From positions 3,906,001-3,970,000 of the forward strand of contig NZ_BLWC01000001.1 of assembly GCF_013167895.1 (NCBI RefSeq): a stretch of 64,000 bases of DNA, in the 5' to 3' direction. The stretch's first letter is position 1, and every line of letters starts with the position of its first letter. This DNA comes from Streptomyces fulvorobeus. Its GTDB lineage: Bacteria > Actinomycetota > Actinomycetes > Streptomycetales > Streptomycetaceae. The translations under genes were made by a program, and so were the position numbers. Shown piece after piece: positions 11,679-21,035 of this stretch. The notes beneath the pieces are model-generated. The model made no database searches, was not told the origin of the DNA, and was given only the letters and a program-made list of their open reading frames with translations.

Positions 11679-12872
11679 CCAGGAAGAACGAGGCGGACAG
11701 GGCGAGCAGCAGCCCGCCCATGATCGCCAGGGCGATTCCGGCCCCGCCGGAGCCGCCCTCCCCGGCGCCCCTCCTCCCGTCCGCCCCCAGCACATCGGTG
11801 CCACTGGCCGGCTGGGCACCCTTGCCCGCCCCGGTCTCCACCGACCTCGGGGGACCAGCTCGCCGACCGGGGTCACCTTCCCACTCGCGGCGAAGCCCCA
11901 GTCCAGGAGGCTCGCCGCCTCCCTGTAGACGGCGTGGCTCTCCTCGGCCGAGGGGTTCATGACCGTGACGAGCAGCACCCTGCCGTCGCGTTCGGCGACG
12001 CCGGTGAAGGTGTTGCCCGCGTGGGTCGTGTAGCCGTTCTTGACGCCCGCGATGCCCCGGTACGGATCGACACCGATGTCACCGGTCATGAGCCGGTTGG
12101 TGTTCTGGATCTCGAAGTTCTCGCGCTTCTTCCCCTTCTTCTTCTCACCGGGGAACATGGCGCTGGCCGTCGCGGCGTACTCCCGGAAGTCCGGCTTCTG
12201 GAGCCCGCTGCGGGCGAAGAGCGTGAGGTCGTACGCGCTGGAGACCTGCTGCGGGGCGTCGTAACCGTCGGGTGAGACCACCGTCGTGTCGAGGGCCTGC
12301 AACTCCTCGGCGTGCTCCTGCATGGCGGCGACCGTCTTGGGAATCCCGCCGAACATCGACGACAGCACGTGCACCGAGTCGTTGCCCGAGCGCAGGAACA
12401 CTCCCAGCCACAGGTCGTGCACCGAGTAGGTGTGGCCCTCCTTGAGGCCCACCAGGCTGCTTCCCTCACCCACGTCGGAGAGCTCGGGCTGCGTCACCTT
12501 GTGCGTCCTGGTCGTCGGCAGCAGCTCCGGCCGGGTCAGGAGCGTGTCCGCGAAGAGCATTTTCAGCGTCGAGGCGGGCGGCAGCCGCCAGTGCGAGTTG
12601 TGCGCGGCGAGTACCTGGCCGTTCTCCGCGTCGGCGACGATCCACGACCGGCCGGTGAGCCCCTTGGGCAGGACGGGGGCGCCCGGCCCCAGCTGCGCCT
12701 GGGTGCCGATCCGTCCCAGCTGTTCCCCGCCGACCTGCGACATCGGCTGGGTGGGCTGCGGCGGTTTGCCGTCGGTCCCGTCCTTGTCGGCCGCCCCGGC
12801 GGGGCTGAGGGCGACCACGGAGAGCAGCGCGGTGGTGGTGACCGTCCATACGATCTTCTTCAGTGCAGGCAC
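11626..12872 (-). pseudogene. D-alanyl-D-alanine carboxypeptidase, frameshifted near C-terminus
   Basis: Penicillin-binding D,D-carboxypeptidase (peptidase S11) that trims pentapeptide stems outside the membrane. GTG 12872 starts a signal peptide ending in PAGA-AD. Active-site motifs are STLK near residue 104, SGN near 160 and KNG (usually KTG) near 280. Frame is lost at the G run 11849-11853: as read the frame runs on to 10635 antisense to the BrkB gene, whereas one extra C restores VPPRSVETGAGKG and a C-terminal membrane anchor ending RRLPRR at 11626. Repaired length is about 415 aa. Probably a sequencing undercall rather than true decay. Confidence 0.85.
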
Positions 12873-13029
12873 GGTCGGAAACGTACAGGGCGAAGTTCTG
12901 GATGGGGACACCGATGCGCTGACCCGCCGGGCGTACCGCCGGGACAGCCCACCCGGGGCCCCGGCGGGCCCTGCGGCACGGTCCCCACCCCGGGCGGGCC
13001 GTCCGGCGGGCGGAGGCGATACTGAATCC

Positions 13030-13275
13030 ATGAAGCTCAGCCGCTCCGTCTCCTGGTTCCTGCTCGCCTTCGGGGTGTGGAGCTGGTTCATCTGGGTCAC
13101 TTTCGCCAGGAATCTGTGGAAGGACGGCAGCGGGCTCGCGTTCGACGACGCGGGCGACCCGACGACGTACTTCTGGGTACATCTGCTGCTCGCCGTCACG
13201 TCGTTTCTTCTGGGGACGGCTGTCGGTGTGATCGGGTTCCGTGGCGTCAGGGCTTCGCGCGCGGAGCGCACCTGA
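13030..13275 (+). CDS. Small two-helix membrane protein
   Basis: 81 aa: N-terminal hydrophobic segment (SVSWFLLAFGVWSWFIW), a short loop with DDAGDPTTYFW, then a second hydrophobic segment and a basic tail. A conserved hypothetical in streptomycetes next to the carboxypeptidase gene. Divergent from it, with 157 bp between starts. No function is recognised. Confidence 0.7.
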   Translation: MKLSRSVSWFLLAFGVWSWFIWVTFARNLWKDGSGLAFDDAGDPTTYFWVHLLLAVTSFLLGTAVGVIGFRGVRASRAERT

Positions 13276-13361
13276 CGGGCGGGGGTGTTCTGGGCCGGAT
13301 GACGAGTGGCGAGCCGGGGCCGAGCAGGCGCCGGCCGACGTAGGGGTGGGGGAGCAGAAAA

Positions 13362-14713
13362 GTGGTCGTGGTCTTCGTTCTGGTGGCCGTCGCGGTGGTG
13401 GCGTTGCTCGCGGGCGTGCACCGCTATGTGTGGCGGCGCCTCGTCGGTGACACGACGGCGCCGGGCAGCGCCCTGCGCGGGGCGGGCACGGTGGCGGCCT
13501 TCGTCCTGCCGTCGCTGTCCTTCGGCGCGATGGTCTCCGGCCGCGCGGGCGCCCCCTTCTGGCTCCAGCAGGTGCTGGCGTGGCCGGGCTTCCTGTGGCT
13601 CGCGGTGCTCATGTACCTGACGCTCGCCCTGCTGGCAGGCGAGGCGGTACGGCCCGTCCTGCGCCGGGTGCTGGACCGCCGGGACCGGGCGGCGGCCGAG
13701 CGGCGTACACGGTCCGGGGAGGGTGCGGGTACGCAGGCGGGCACCGAGCCGCTTACCGGCGCCAGGAACCGCAACGGCGCGCTGGTCCCCTCGGGCGCCC
13801 CCGCCCGCGCGCCACAGGCGCCCGAGCCGGACGGGGCCGCGGAGCCCCAGCCCTGGCGACGCACAGCCGCCGCCTCGTCCCTCGCGCTGCCCTCGCGGCG
13901 GCTGTTCGTCGCCAGGGCTGTCGGCGGCGCGGCGGCTGTGGCGGGGCTCGGGACCGTGGGATACGGCACCTACGGTGTCCTGCGCGGCCCGCGGGTCAGG
14001 CGGGTCACCGTCCCCTCGCCAAGCTGCCCCGCTCGGCGCACGGCTACCGCATCGCCGTCGTCAGCGACGTCCACCTCGGGCCCATCCTCGGGCGCGCGCA
14101 CACCCGGCGGATCGTCGACACGGTCAACCGGACGCGGCCGGATCTGATCGCCGTCGTCGGAGACCTCGTCGACGGTTCCGTGGCCGACCTCGGCACCGCG
14201 GCCGAGCCCCTGGCCGGGCTCCGGGCGCCAGACGGCAGCTACTTCGTCACCGGGAACCACGAGTACTTCTCCGGCGCCGCCCAGTGGATCGACCACGTGC
14301 GGGAGCTGGGTCTGCGCCCGCTGGAGAACGCCCGGGTCGAGCTCGGCGGCTTCGATCTCGCCGGGGTCAACGACATCGCGGGGGAGAGCGAGGGCCAGGG
14401 CCCCGACTTCGTACGCGCGCTCGGTGACCGGGACCGCGGCCGTGCCTCCGTGCTCCTCGCCCACCAGCCCGTCGTCATCCACGACGCGGTCGAACACGGC
14501 GTGGACCTCCAGCTCTCCGGGCACACCCACGGCGGGCAGCTCTGGCCGGGCAACCTCCTCGCCGGTCTCGCCAATCCGACGGTCGCCGGTCTCGAACGCT
14601 ACGGCGACACCCAGCTCTACGTCTCGCGCGGCGCCGGGGCCTGGGGTCCTCCCGTGCGGGTGGGCGCGGAGTCCGACATCACGGTGGTGGAGCTCGCTTC
14701 CCGGCAGGCGTGA
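13362..14713 (+). pseudogene. Membrane-anchored metallophosphoesterase, frameshifted
   Basis: N-terminal half has four hydrophobic segments and a linker; the C-terminal half is a calcineurin-like phosphoesterase with SDVHLG, GDLVDG, GNHEYFSG and SGHTHGGQLWP, the complete YkuE-type metal site. The two halves are in different frames. The break is at the C run 14012-14015; one extra C gives VTVPLAKLPRSAHGYRIAV across the junction. Repaired length is about 450 aa. GTG 13362 has a GGGGGAG site. Probably intact in the organism. Confidence 0.85.
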
Positions 14714-14785
14714 CGGCCGCCTGTGGGAACTCGGCCGGCTCTGCCCGGGCCCGTGCGGCCGGCTTCCGGAACGTCCCTGTACGCC

Positions 14786-15538
14786 CTAGGACCGCTTGCG
14801 GGCCGTGGCCGTCTCCGCCATGCCCGGAAGGAAATCCTTGAACAACTCGTGCACCTCGTGGACCAGGGGGCGCAGCACCCGGAACCGGGCCAGTGCCACG
14901 CCCCGGTTGGTGAGGCGGGCGCCGCGGGCCGCCAGGCGGCGGCTGCGCTCGCGTTCCGGTGAGCGGTCGAAGACCCAGTAGAGGACGAGCCCCATCTGGG
15001 ACAGCCACATCAGCTCGGGGAGGATGTCCTCCAGTTCCGCGGGGATCTTCGCCTTCGACCCGGTCAGTACCTCGCGGTGGAGCGCGATGGCCGCCTCGCG
15101 GGCGGGCTGGGACTCGGCGGAGAAGGGGCTGAGCGGGCTCTCCGGGTCGGCGGCGTTCTTGAAGAACTGGGCGGCGAACTCGTGGTAGGGCGCCGCGATG
15201 TCCAGCCAGGCCGTCAGCACCCCGGCGAGCCGGGTCTCCAGGTCCGTCTCCTTGTCCAGGACCGCCCGGGCCGCCGCTCCGTGCTCGGCGCCGATCCGGT
15301 CGTAGAAGCCCTGGACGAGGTGTTCCTTGCCGGCGAAGTAGTAGTAGGCGTTGCCGACGGAGACCCCGGCCTCCTTGGCGATGGCCCGCATCGTCGTCTT
15401 GTCGTAGCCGCGTTCCTGGAAGAGCCGGAGAGCTGTCTGGAGGATGAGGGTGCGGGTCTGTTCACTCTTCTGGGCCTTGGCCGGCCTGGTCTCCGCCCCG
15501 CCCCGCTCGTCCGTCTCATCTCGTTCGTCGCTCGCCAC
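14786..15538 (-). CDS. TetR family transcriptional regulator
   Basis: 250 aa. The N-terminal helix-turn-helix spans residues 24-75 (RTLILQTALRLFQERGYD, then GVSVGNAYYYFAGKEHLVQ, the TetR recognition helix). The ligand-binding C-terminal domain includes an aromatic-rich helix (ELMWLSQMGLVLYWVFDRS). GTG start at 15538. It is convergent with the metallophosphoesterase and has no obvious divergent target, so the regulon is unknown. Confidence 0.88.
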   Translation of the reverse strand: MASDERDETDERGGAETRPAKAQKSEQTRTLILQTALRLFQERGYDKTTMRAIAKEAGVSVGNAYYYFAGKEHLVQGFYDRIGAEHGAAARAVLDKETDLETRLAGVLTAWLDIAAPYHEFAAQFFKNAADPESPLSPFSAESQPAREAAIALHREVLTGSKAKIPAELEDILPELMWLSQMGLVLYWVFDRSPERERSRRLAARGARLTNRGVALARFRVLRPLVHEVHELFKDFLPGMAETATARKRS

Positions 15539-15734
15539 GGCCCCAAGGCTAGCCGCCAGCCCCGTCGCCCCGGACCGGGACCTCGCGGCCTCCGCCGTCG
15601 CCCTGGCGAGGGGCGGCCCAGGGGCCCTGAGGGGTGGGCCCGGCCCCGCCCTGCGGCGGTACGGGCGGGGTCTGCCGGCGCTCCGTCAGGAGAGGAGGCG
15701 CCGTGCCGGGGCGGCGCGCGGGCGCACGACGAGA

Positions 15735-15774
15735 AGTCCCGGCCCCCTCGGCGTGGTGGCCGGGAACCGGGACT
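15735..15774. terminator. Nested hairpin downstream of minus-strand gene
   Basis: AGTCCCGG / CCGGGACT outer arms with an inner GGCC/GGCC stem, 26 bp past the stop of the gene at 15800-16381. The remaining ~190 bp up to the TetR start holds G/C-rich sequence without a gene. Confidence 0.5.
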
Positions 15775-15799
15775 GAGCTGGAACGGAGGCGGCCTCGGC

Positions 15800-16381
15800 T
15801 CAGGCGCTCATGGCGCGGGCCGAGTTGAGCTGGGCCATGACCATCAGGAAGGTCTCCGGGCCCGTCGCGGGGATCACCGTCGCGTGGTGCCTGCCGCCGC
15901 TGGTGACCGTGACCTGGATGAAGCCGGTGGTCTTCCTCTCCTTCATCAGGAGGAAGAGCAGGCCGATCAGACAGAGCAGGGCGAAGACGATCGCGAGCAC
16001 GATCGCGACGGTCGGGATCTTCTCCTCCGTGCGGGACATGTCGGTGGCCGTCCACACCGCGCCCTTGAGGGGCATGGTCCCGGACGGCGTCACGATCGAG
16101 TCGCTCATGACGGTGATGTCGCCGAACGCCATCACCGGCACCCCGCCCCGCACCCCCATCGGCTGCGGAAGGTACTGGCCGTGACCGGCCGCCGGGTAGC
16201 CGTAGCCGGGTCCGGGCTGCGCCGCGTCGTCCGGCAGGGGCTGCGGGTAGCCGTACCCGGGAGCGCCGCCCGACTGATAGCCGTACCCCTGCCCGTCCGG
16301 CATGGTGGGCGGGTTGCCCGGCTGGTGCTGCGGCGGCCCCCATGTGTACGAGTCGTCCGCGTACGGATTCGGATCGCTCAC
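15800..16381 (-). CDS. Single-pass membrane protein with Pro/Tyr/Gly-rich N-terminus
   Basis: 193 aa. Residues 1-75 are Pro/Gly/Tyr-rich with GYGYP repeats, followed by a middle region (AFGDITVMSDSIVTPSG), one hydrophobic helix (VAIVLAIVFALLCLIGLLF) and a basic C-terminal segment. GTG 16381 is preceded by GGGGA. No catalytic motif is visible. It lies downstream of the sdh operon on the same strand, separated by a palindrome. Function unknown. Confidence 0.7.
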   Translation of the reverse strand: MSDPNPYADDSYTWGPPQHQPGNPPTMPDGQGYGYQSGGAPGYGYPQPLPDDAAQPGPGYGYPAAGHGQYLPQPMGVRGGVPVMAFGDITVMSDSIVTPSGTMPLKGAVWTATDMSRTEEKIPTVAIVLAIVFALLCLIGLLFLLMKERKTTGFIQVTVTSGGRHHATVIPATGPETFLMVMAQLNSARAMSA

Positions 16382-16425
16382 AGCAGTCCCCGTTCTGTTT
16401 TCGTCACAAGCTCCGCACGACCGTA

Positions 16426-16443
16426 CCGCCCGCATGCGGGCGG
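16426..16443. terminator. 18-bp perfect palindrome after sdhB
   Basis: CCGCCCGCATGCGGGCGG, 77 bp downstream of the sdhB stop and 45 bp upstream of the next gene. It could terminate the sdh transcript or act as an operator for the following gene. Confidence 0.4.
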
Positions 16444-16519
16444 GCGCAGCAGGAGACCCCGTTCTCCACCGGTACGCGGCGGACAACGGGGCCCCTGGGT
16501 ACTGCGTGGACCAGTGGGA

Positions 16520-17296
16520 TCAGAAGCGACGCGTGATCAGCGCGCGCTTCACTTCCTGGATGGCCTTGGTGACCTCGATGCCTCGCGGGCAGGCGTCCGT
16601 GCAGTTGAACGTCGTGCGGCAACGCCACACACCGTCACGGTCGTTGAGGATCTCCAGGCGCTGCTCGCCGCCCTCGTCACGCGAGTCGAAGATGAAGCGG
16701 TGCGCGTTGACGATCGCCGCCGGGCCGAAGTACTGCCCGTCGTTCCAGAACACCGGGCACGAGGACGTGCACGCGGCGCACAGGATGCACTTGGTGGTGT
16801 CGTCGAAGCGCTCGCGGTCCTCGGCGGACTGCAGGCGCTCGCGGGTCGGCTCGTTCCCCTTGGTGATGAGGAAGGGCATGACGTCGCGGTACGCCTGGAA
16901 GAACGGGTCCATGTCGACCACGAGGTCCTTGAGGACCGTGAGGCCCTTTATGGCCTCGACCGTGATCGGCTTCTCCGGGCTCAGGTCCTTGATCAGCGTC
17001 TTGCAGGCGAGCCTGTTCTTGCCGTTGATCCGCATCGCGTCGGAGCCGCAGATCCCGTGCGCGCAGGACCGGCGGAAGGTGAGGGTGCCGTCCACCTCCC
17101 ACTTGATCTTGTGAAGGGCGTCGAGGACACGCTCCTTCGGGTCGATCGAGATCTGGAAGTCCTGCCACTGGGCGTCTTCCGAGACCTCCGGGTTGAAGCG
17201 GCGGATTCGGAAGGTGGCCGTGATGTACGGGGAGTCGGCGAAGCCGGCCTCGGGCTCGGGAGCCTTGCCGGACTTCTCCAGGGTGGGGGTAGCCAT
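16520..17296 (-). CDS. sdhB: Succinate dehydrogenase iron-sulfur subunit
   Basis: Electron-transfer subunit of complex II. 258 aa. The [2Fe-2S] ligands are C78, C83, D86 and C98 (SCAHGICGSDAM, with Asp in the third ligand position as in E. coli). The [4Fe-4S]/[3Fe-4S] clusters use CILCAACTSSCP and the later CRTTFNCTDACPRGI. Its ATG overlaps the sdhA stop by one base (TGATG), so translation is coupled. Last gene of sdhCDAB. Confidence 0.96.
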   Translation of the reverse strand: MATPTLEKSGKAPEPEAGFADSPYITATFRIRRFNPEVSEDAQWQDFQISIDPKERVLDALHKIKWEVDGTLTFRRSCAHGICGSDAMRINGKNRLACKTLIKDLSPEKPITVEAIKGLTVLKDLVVDMDPFFQAYRDVMPFLITKGNEPTRERLQSAEDRERFDDTTKCILCAACTSSCPVFWNDGQYFGPAAIVNAHRFIFDSRDEGGEQRLEILNDRDGVWRCRTTFNCTDACPRGIEVTKAIQEVKRALITRRF

Positions 17297-19056
17297 CAGT
17301 ACTTACGCTCCATCGGCTGGTAGCGGGTCTGGACGACCGGCTTGTAGTCGAGCCGGATCGACTCGGTGCCGTCGTCGGCGACCTCGCGGTACGCCATGGT
17401 GTGGCGCATGAAGTTGACGTCGTCGCGGTTCGGGTAGTCCTCGCGGTAGTGACCGCCGCGGGACTCCTTGCGGGCCAGCGCGGACGTCGCCATGACCTCG
17501 GCCAGGTCGAGCAGGTTGCCCAGCTCGATGGCCTCCAGGAGGTCGGTGTTGAACCGCTTGCCCTTGTCCTGGATGGACACGTCCAGGTAGCGCTTGCGCA
17601 GCTCGGCGATCTTGTCGACGGCCGTCTTGATCGTCTGCTCGGTGCGGAACACCATCACGTTGGCGTCCATGCACTCCTGGAGCTCCAGGCGCAGCGTCGC
17701 GACGCGCTCGCCGCCCGTGGAGTTGCGCAGGCGCTCGACCTGGTCGACGACGAGCTGCGCCGGGTTCTCCGGAAGGTCGACGTAGTCGTTCTTCGCGGAG
17801 TACTCGGCGGCGGCGATGCCCGACCGCTTGCCGAAGACGTTGATGTCCAGCAGCGAGTTGGTGCCGAGCCGGTTGGCGCCGTGCACGGACACGCACGCGA
17901 CCTCACCGGCGGCGTACAGCCCGGGGACGACCGTGGTGTTGTCCGCGAGGACCTCACCCCGGACGTTGGTCGGGATGCCGCCCATGGCGTAGTGCGCGGT
18001 CGGCTGGATCGGGATCGGGTCCGTGTAGGGCTCGATGCCGAGGTACGTGCGCGCGAACTCCGTGATGTCCGGGAGCTTCGCGTCCAGCTGCTCCGGCGGG
18101 AGGTGCGTGAGGTCGAGGTAGACGTGGTCGCCCTCGGGACCGCAGCCGCGGCCCTCACGGATCTCCGTGTAGATGGAGCGGGACACGACGTCACGGGACG
18201 CGAGGTCCTTCATGACGGGCGCGTACTTCTCCATGAAGCGCTCGCCGTCCTTGTTGCGGAGGATGCCGCCCTCACCGCGGGCGCCCTCCGTCAGCAGGAT
18301 GCCCATGCGCCAGATGCCCGTCGGGTGGAACTGGAAGAACTCCATGTCCTCCAGCGGCAGACCGCGGCGGTACGCGGCGGCCTGGCCGTCACCGGTCAGG
18401 GTGTGTGCGTTCGACGTCACCTTGAAGAACTTGCCGGTGCCGCCGGAGGCGAAGATGATCGCCTTCGCCTGGAAGACGTGGATCTCGCCGGTGGCCAGCT
18501 CGTACGCCACGACGCCGGCCGACTTCCGCACTCCGGTCTCGGGGTCCTCCTGGAGCAGGAGGTCCAGGACGTAGAACTCGTTGAAGAACTCCACGCCCTC
18601 CTTGACGCAGTTCTGGTACAGCGTCTGGAGGATCATGTGGCCGGTGCGGTCCGAGGCGTAGCAGGACCGGCGGACCGGGGCCTCGCCGTGGTTACGGCTG
18701 TGACCGCCGAAGCGGCGCTGGTCGATCCTGCCCTCGGGCGTGCGGTTGAACGGCAGGCCCATCTTCTCCAGGTCGAGGACGGAGTCGATGGCCTCCTTCG
18801 CCAGGATCTCGGCGGCGTCCTGGTCGACCAGGTAGTCGCCGCCCTTGATCGTGTCGAAGGTGTGCCACTCCCAGTTGTCCTCCTCCACGTTGGCGAGCGC
18901 GGCGGCCATGCCGCCCTGCGCCGCGCCCGTGTGGGAGCGGGTGGGGTAGAGCTTCGTCAGCACGGCGGTGCGGCTGCGCTTGGTCGACTCGATGGCCGCG
19001 CGCATGCCGGCGCCGCCGGCGCCGACGATGACGGTGTCGTACTTGTGGATCTGCAT
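17296..19056 (-). CDS. sdhA: Succinate dehydrogenase flavoprotein subunit
   Basis: Catalytic subunit of complex II, oxidising succinate to fumarate. 586 aa. N-terminal FAD dinucleotide fold [13 protein letters not shown]; covalent FAD histidine in [10 protein letters not shown]; active-site HPTG near residue 235; [11 protein letters not shown] block. ATG 19056 is chosen because GAGG lies six bases upstream and residues start just before the FAD fold. The gap to sdhD is 29 bp; the stop overlaps the sdhB start. Confidence 0.97.
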   Translation of the reverse strand: MQIHKYDTVIVGAGGAGMRAAIESTKRSRTAVLTKLYPTRSHTGAAQGGMAAALANVEEDNWEWHTFDTIKGGDYLVDQDAAEILAKEAIDSVLDLEKMGLPFNRTPEGRIDQRRFGGHSRNHGEAPVRRSCYASDRTGHMILQTLYQNCVKEGVEFFNEFYVLDLLLQEDPETGVRKSAGVVAYELATGEIHVFQAKAIIFASGGTGKFFKVTSNAHTLTGDGQAAAYRRGLPLEDMEFFQFHPTGIWRMGILLTEGARGEGGILRNKDGERFMEKYAPVMKDLASRDVVSRSIYTEIREGRGCGPEGDHVYLDLTHLPPEQLDAKLPDITEFARTYLGIEPYTDPIPIQPTAHYAMGGIPTNVRGEVLADNTTVVPGLYAAGEVACVSVHGANRLGTNSLLDINVFGKRSGIAAAEYSAKNDYVDLPENPAQLVVDQVERLRNSTGGERVATLRLELQECMDANVMVFRTEQTIKTAVDKIAELRKRYLDVSIQDKGKRFNTDLLEAIELGNLLDLAEVMATSALARKESRGGHYREDYPNRDDVNFMRHTMAYREVADDGTESIRLDYKPVVQTRYQPMERKY

Positions 19057-19085
19057 GGTTTCCTCTGGTCCCTCTGTCCCGGCGC

Positions 19086-19571
19086 CTAGCGGATGTTCGG
19101 GTCGAAGGTGAAGATCACCAGCGTGCCCAGCAGGACGGTGAACACCGTGGCGGTGTACAGGAGCATCTTCAGCCAGAAACGGGTGTTGTCCCGTTCGGCG
19201 TAGTCGTTGATGACCGTACGGAGGCCGTTGGCGCCGTGCAGCATGGCGAGCCACAGCATGGTGAGGTCCCAGACCTGCCAGAACGGCGAGGCCCAGCGGC
19301 CCGCCACGAAGGCGAAGCCGATCTTGGACACGCCGCCGTCCAGCACGAGCTGGATCAGCAGGTGGCCGATGACCAGGACGACCAGCACGATGCCCGACAG
19401 GCGCATGAAGAGCCAGGCGTACATCTCGAAGTTGGTGCCCGAGCCCTTGGGCGTCTTGCCGGTGCGCTTGCGCGGCGGCTCGATCACCGGGGCCGGATGG
19501 TCGGCGTCATAGCGGCGCGGGGGCTCGACGCCCTCGACCTCGCCGATCGCGGAAGTGCTCTCGGTGGACAT
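19086..19571 (-). CDS. sdhD: Succinate dehydrogenase membrane anchor subunit D
   Basis: 161 aa: a 55-residue hydrophilic N-terminus, then three transmembrane helices. The haem b ligand histidine is probably in [10 protein letters not shown] or [14 protein letters not shown] 19571 has GGGAG nine bases upstream; an in-frame ATG at 19577 overlaps the sdhC stop (TGATG) but sits too close to the GGGAG. Quinone reduction takes place at the SdhC/D interface. Confidence 0.9.
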   Translation of the reverse strand: MSTESTSAIGEVEGVEPPRRYDADHPAPVIEPPRKRTGKTPKGSGTNFEMYAWLFMRLSGIVLVVLVIGHLLIQLVLDGGVSKIGFAFVAGRWASPFWQVWDLTMLWLAMLHGANGLRTVINDYAERDNTRFWLKMLLYTATVFTVLLGTLVIFTFDPNIR

Positions 19572-19576
19572 TGGCA

Positions 19577-19957
19577 TCAGCTCCCGAAGACTTCGCGTAC
19601 GGCGTGACCGAGGACGGGATACAGCGCCCCGACCATCAGCACGGCCCAGATGCCCAGCACGGTCCAGAGCATCTGCTTCTGGAAGCGCGGGCCCTTGGCC
19701 CAGAAGTCCACGGCAACGATGCGGAGACCGTTCAGCGCGTGGAAGAGAATGGCGGCCACGAGGCCGTATTCGAGGAGCGCGACAAGCGGCGTCTTGTACG
19801 TGGCCACGACTTCGTCGTATGCCTCGGGCGAGACGCGGACAAGAGCGGTGTCCAGGACGTGTACGAACAGGAAGAAGAAAATGAGGACACCGGTGACTCG
19901 ATGAGCCACCCATGACCACATGCCTTCCCGGCCGCGGTACAGCGTTCCAGCCGGCAC
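19577..19957 (-). CDS. sdhC: Succinate dehydrogenase cytochrome b556 subunit
   Basis: 126 aa with three transmembrane helices. Family features are MWSWVAHRVTGVLIFFF (SxxHR quinone/haem site) and LFHALNGLRIVAVDFW with the haem histidine. GTG 19957 is preceded by GGAGGG seven bases upstream. First gene of the minus-strand sdhCDAB operon; the promoter should lie in the 166 bp before the OHCU decarboxylase stop. Confidence 0.93.
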   Translation of the reverse strand: MPAGTLYRGREGMWSWVAHRVTGVLIFFFLFVHVLDTALVRVSPEAYDEVVATYKTPLVALLEYGLVAAILFHALNGLRIVAVDFWAKGPRFQKQMLWTVLGIWAVLMVGALYPVLGHAVREVFGS

Positions 19958-20123
19958 GGAAGAACCCTCCGGGAGCGGGGATTGGGGTCGGCCGGCTTGA
20001 CTGTCGGTCTGACCCGGCCGGGTACGGTCCTCCGGCCCCGGCCATCGTAGCGACGCTTTGTCGGTTCGTTCGCCCCGGGGCCTCCGGTGTGATCAAAATG
20101 GCAACCAAACAGGCACGGACGGG

Positions 20124-20750
20124 CTAGAGCATCCCAAAGGGAACACCCGGATACGGGCCCTTCGCCGGCCCCGCGTCCGCCACCAGCTCGATGATGCGCT
20201 CCCGGGCCAGCCGCCGCATCTCGTCGGCCGTCACAGCCCGCTCCTCGTCCGGGTCGTGGGCCAGTCTTGCCCTGATCCCGGCGAGCACCTGGTCCACCTG
20301 CTGGGAGGGCCGGTGGGCGTCCAGGCTGATCACGAAGACATGGCCGAACCGGCTCTCGTACGCGGCGTGGGCGGCCCGGAGCGCGAGGTGGGCGGCGCGC
20401 GGCGCGTCGTGGTGGAGGCAGGGCGCGGTCTCCCCGGCGAGCGCCTCGGCGATATCCGTGGGAGACAGGTCGTAGCTCGCCTCGTCGGAGGCGGCGAGCA
20501 GGGCGTCGAGATCCGGGTACGGGCGGTGGGCGGCCAGCCGCAGGGCCCAGCGGTGGCTGCCGCAGCACTCCAGAAGGGCGGCCTCGGCCTCCGGGCGCGG
20601 TGCGGTGTTGAAGCGGGCGAGGCCCGCGGCGTGGTCGCCCGCCGGTGCGGGCGCCGGTGCGGGGCCCCGGCTCCGGACCGGCGGGGCCGCCCGCCCGGCC
20701 TGCCGCGGTCGCCTCGGCAGGCCGGTGTGGGACTCGCTGGACCTGGACAG
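20124..20750 (-). CDS. OHCU decarboxylase family protein, possible CTG start
   Basis: 2-oxo-4-hydroxy-4-carboxy-5-ureidoimidazoline decarboxylase (UraD-like), a late step of uric acid breakdown. Conserved core: GLARFNTAP near the N-terminus, LLECCGSHRW, catalytic-region HRPYPDLDALLAASDEASYD, and ESRFGHVFVISLDAHR. No ATG, GTG or TTG occurs in this frame between the upstream stop near 20868 and residue 140. CTG at 20748-20750, six bases after a perfect GAGGAG, gives a 208-aa protein. The alternative is a frameshift from the ATG near 20770. No other urate genes are adjacent. Confidence 0.7.
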   Translation of the reverse strand: MSRSSESHTGLPRRPRQAGRAAPPVRSRGPAPAPAPAGDHAAGLARFNTAPRPEAEAALLECCGSHRWALRLAAHRPYPDLDALLAASDEASYDLSPTDIAEALAGETAPCLHHDAPRAAHLALRAAHAAYESRFGHVFVISLDAHRPSQQVDQVLAGIRARLAHDPDEERAVTADEMRRLARERIIELVADAGPAKGPYPGVPFGML

Positions 20751-20762
20751 CGTGGACTCCTC
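20748..20762 (-). promoter_or_regulatory. Ribosome binding site for the CTG start
   Basis: On the minus strand GAGGAG (20757-20762), six-base spacer, CTG (20748-20750). This ideal spacing is the reason for proposing a non-canonical start for the OHCU decarboxylase. Confidence 0.45.
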
Positions 20763-21035
20763 GGACGGACGACATCTGTGCCCCTGGAAGAGGGGACGGA
20801 GGGCAACGAGGTTGCACGGGTGAAGGAAGAGAAGAAGGTGAAGGGAGAGGCGGATGTGCCGTCACGCTAGCGAGGGAGGGCAGGGGCCGTCCGAAGTACG
20901 CGGGAAAATCACCCGGACGGGCAAGTTTCGGACCACTGACGTACGGCTTCTGGACACCCGGGGAGCGCTCGCGAAAAAGAGCCGCCGTTTTACCCTCACA
21001 TATGACCTGATGTCCCCTATTTGGAGGTTTGTTCG

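Noticed and set aside
10635..13421. 928-codon minus-strand open frame covering the BrkB gene
   Set aside because: Only the 5' part from 12872 is coding; the rest is a run-on produced by the frame break at 11849-11853 and is antisense to a clear membrane protein gene.
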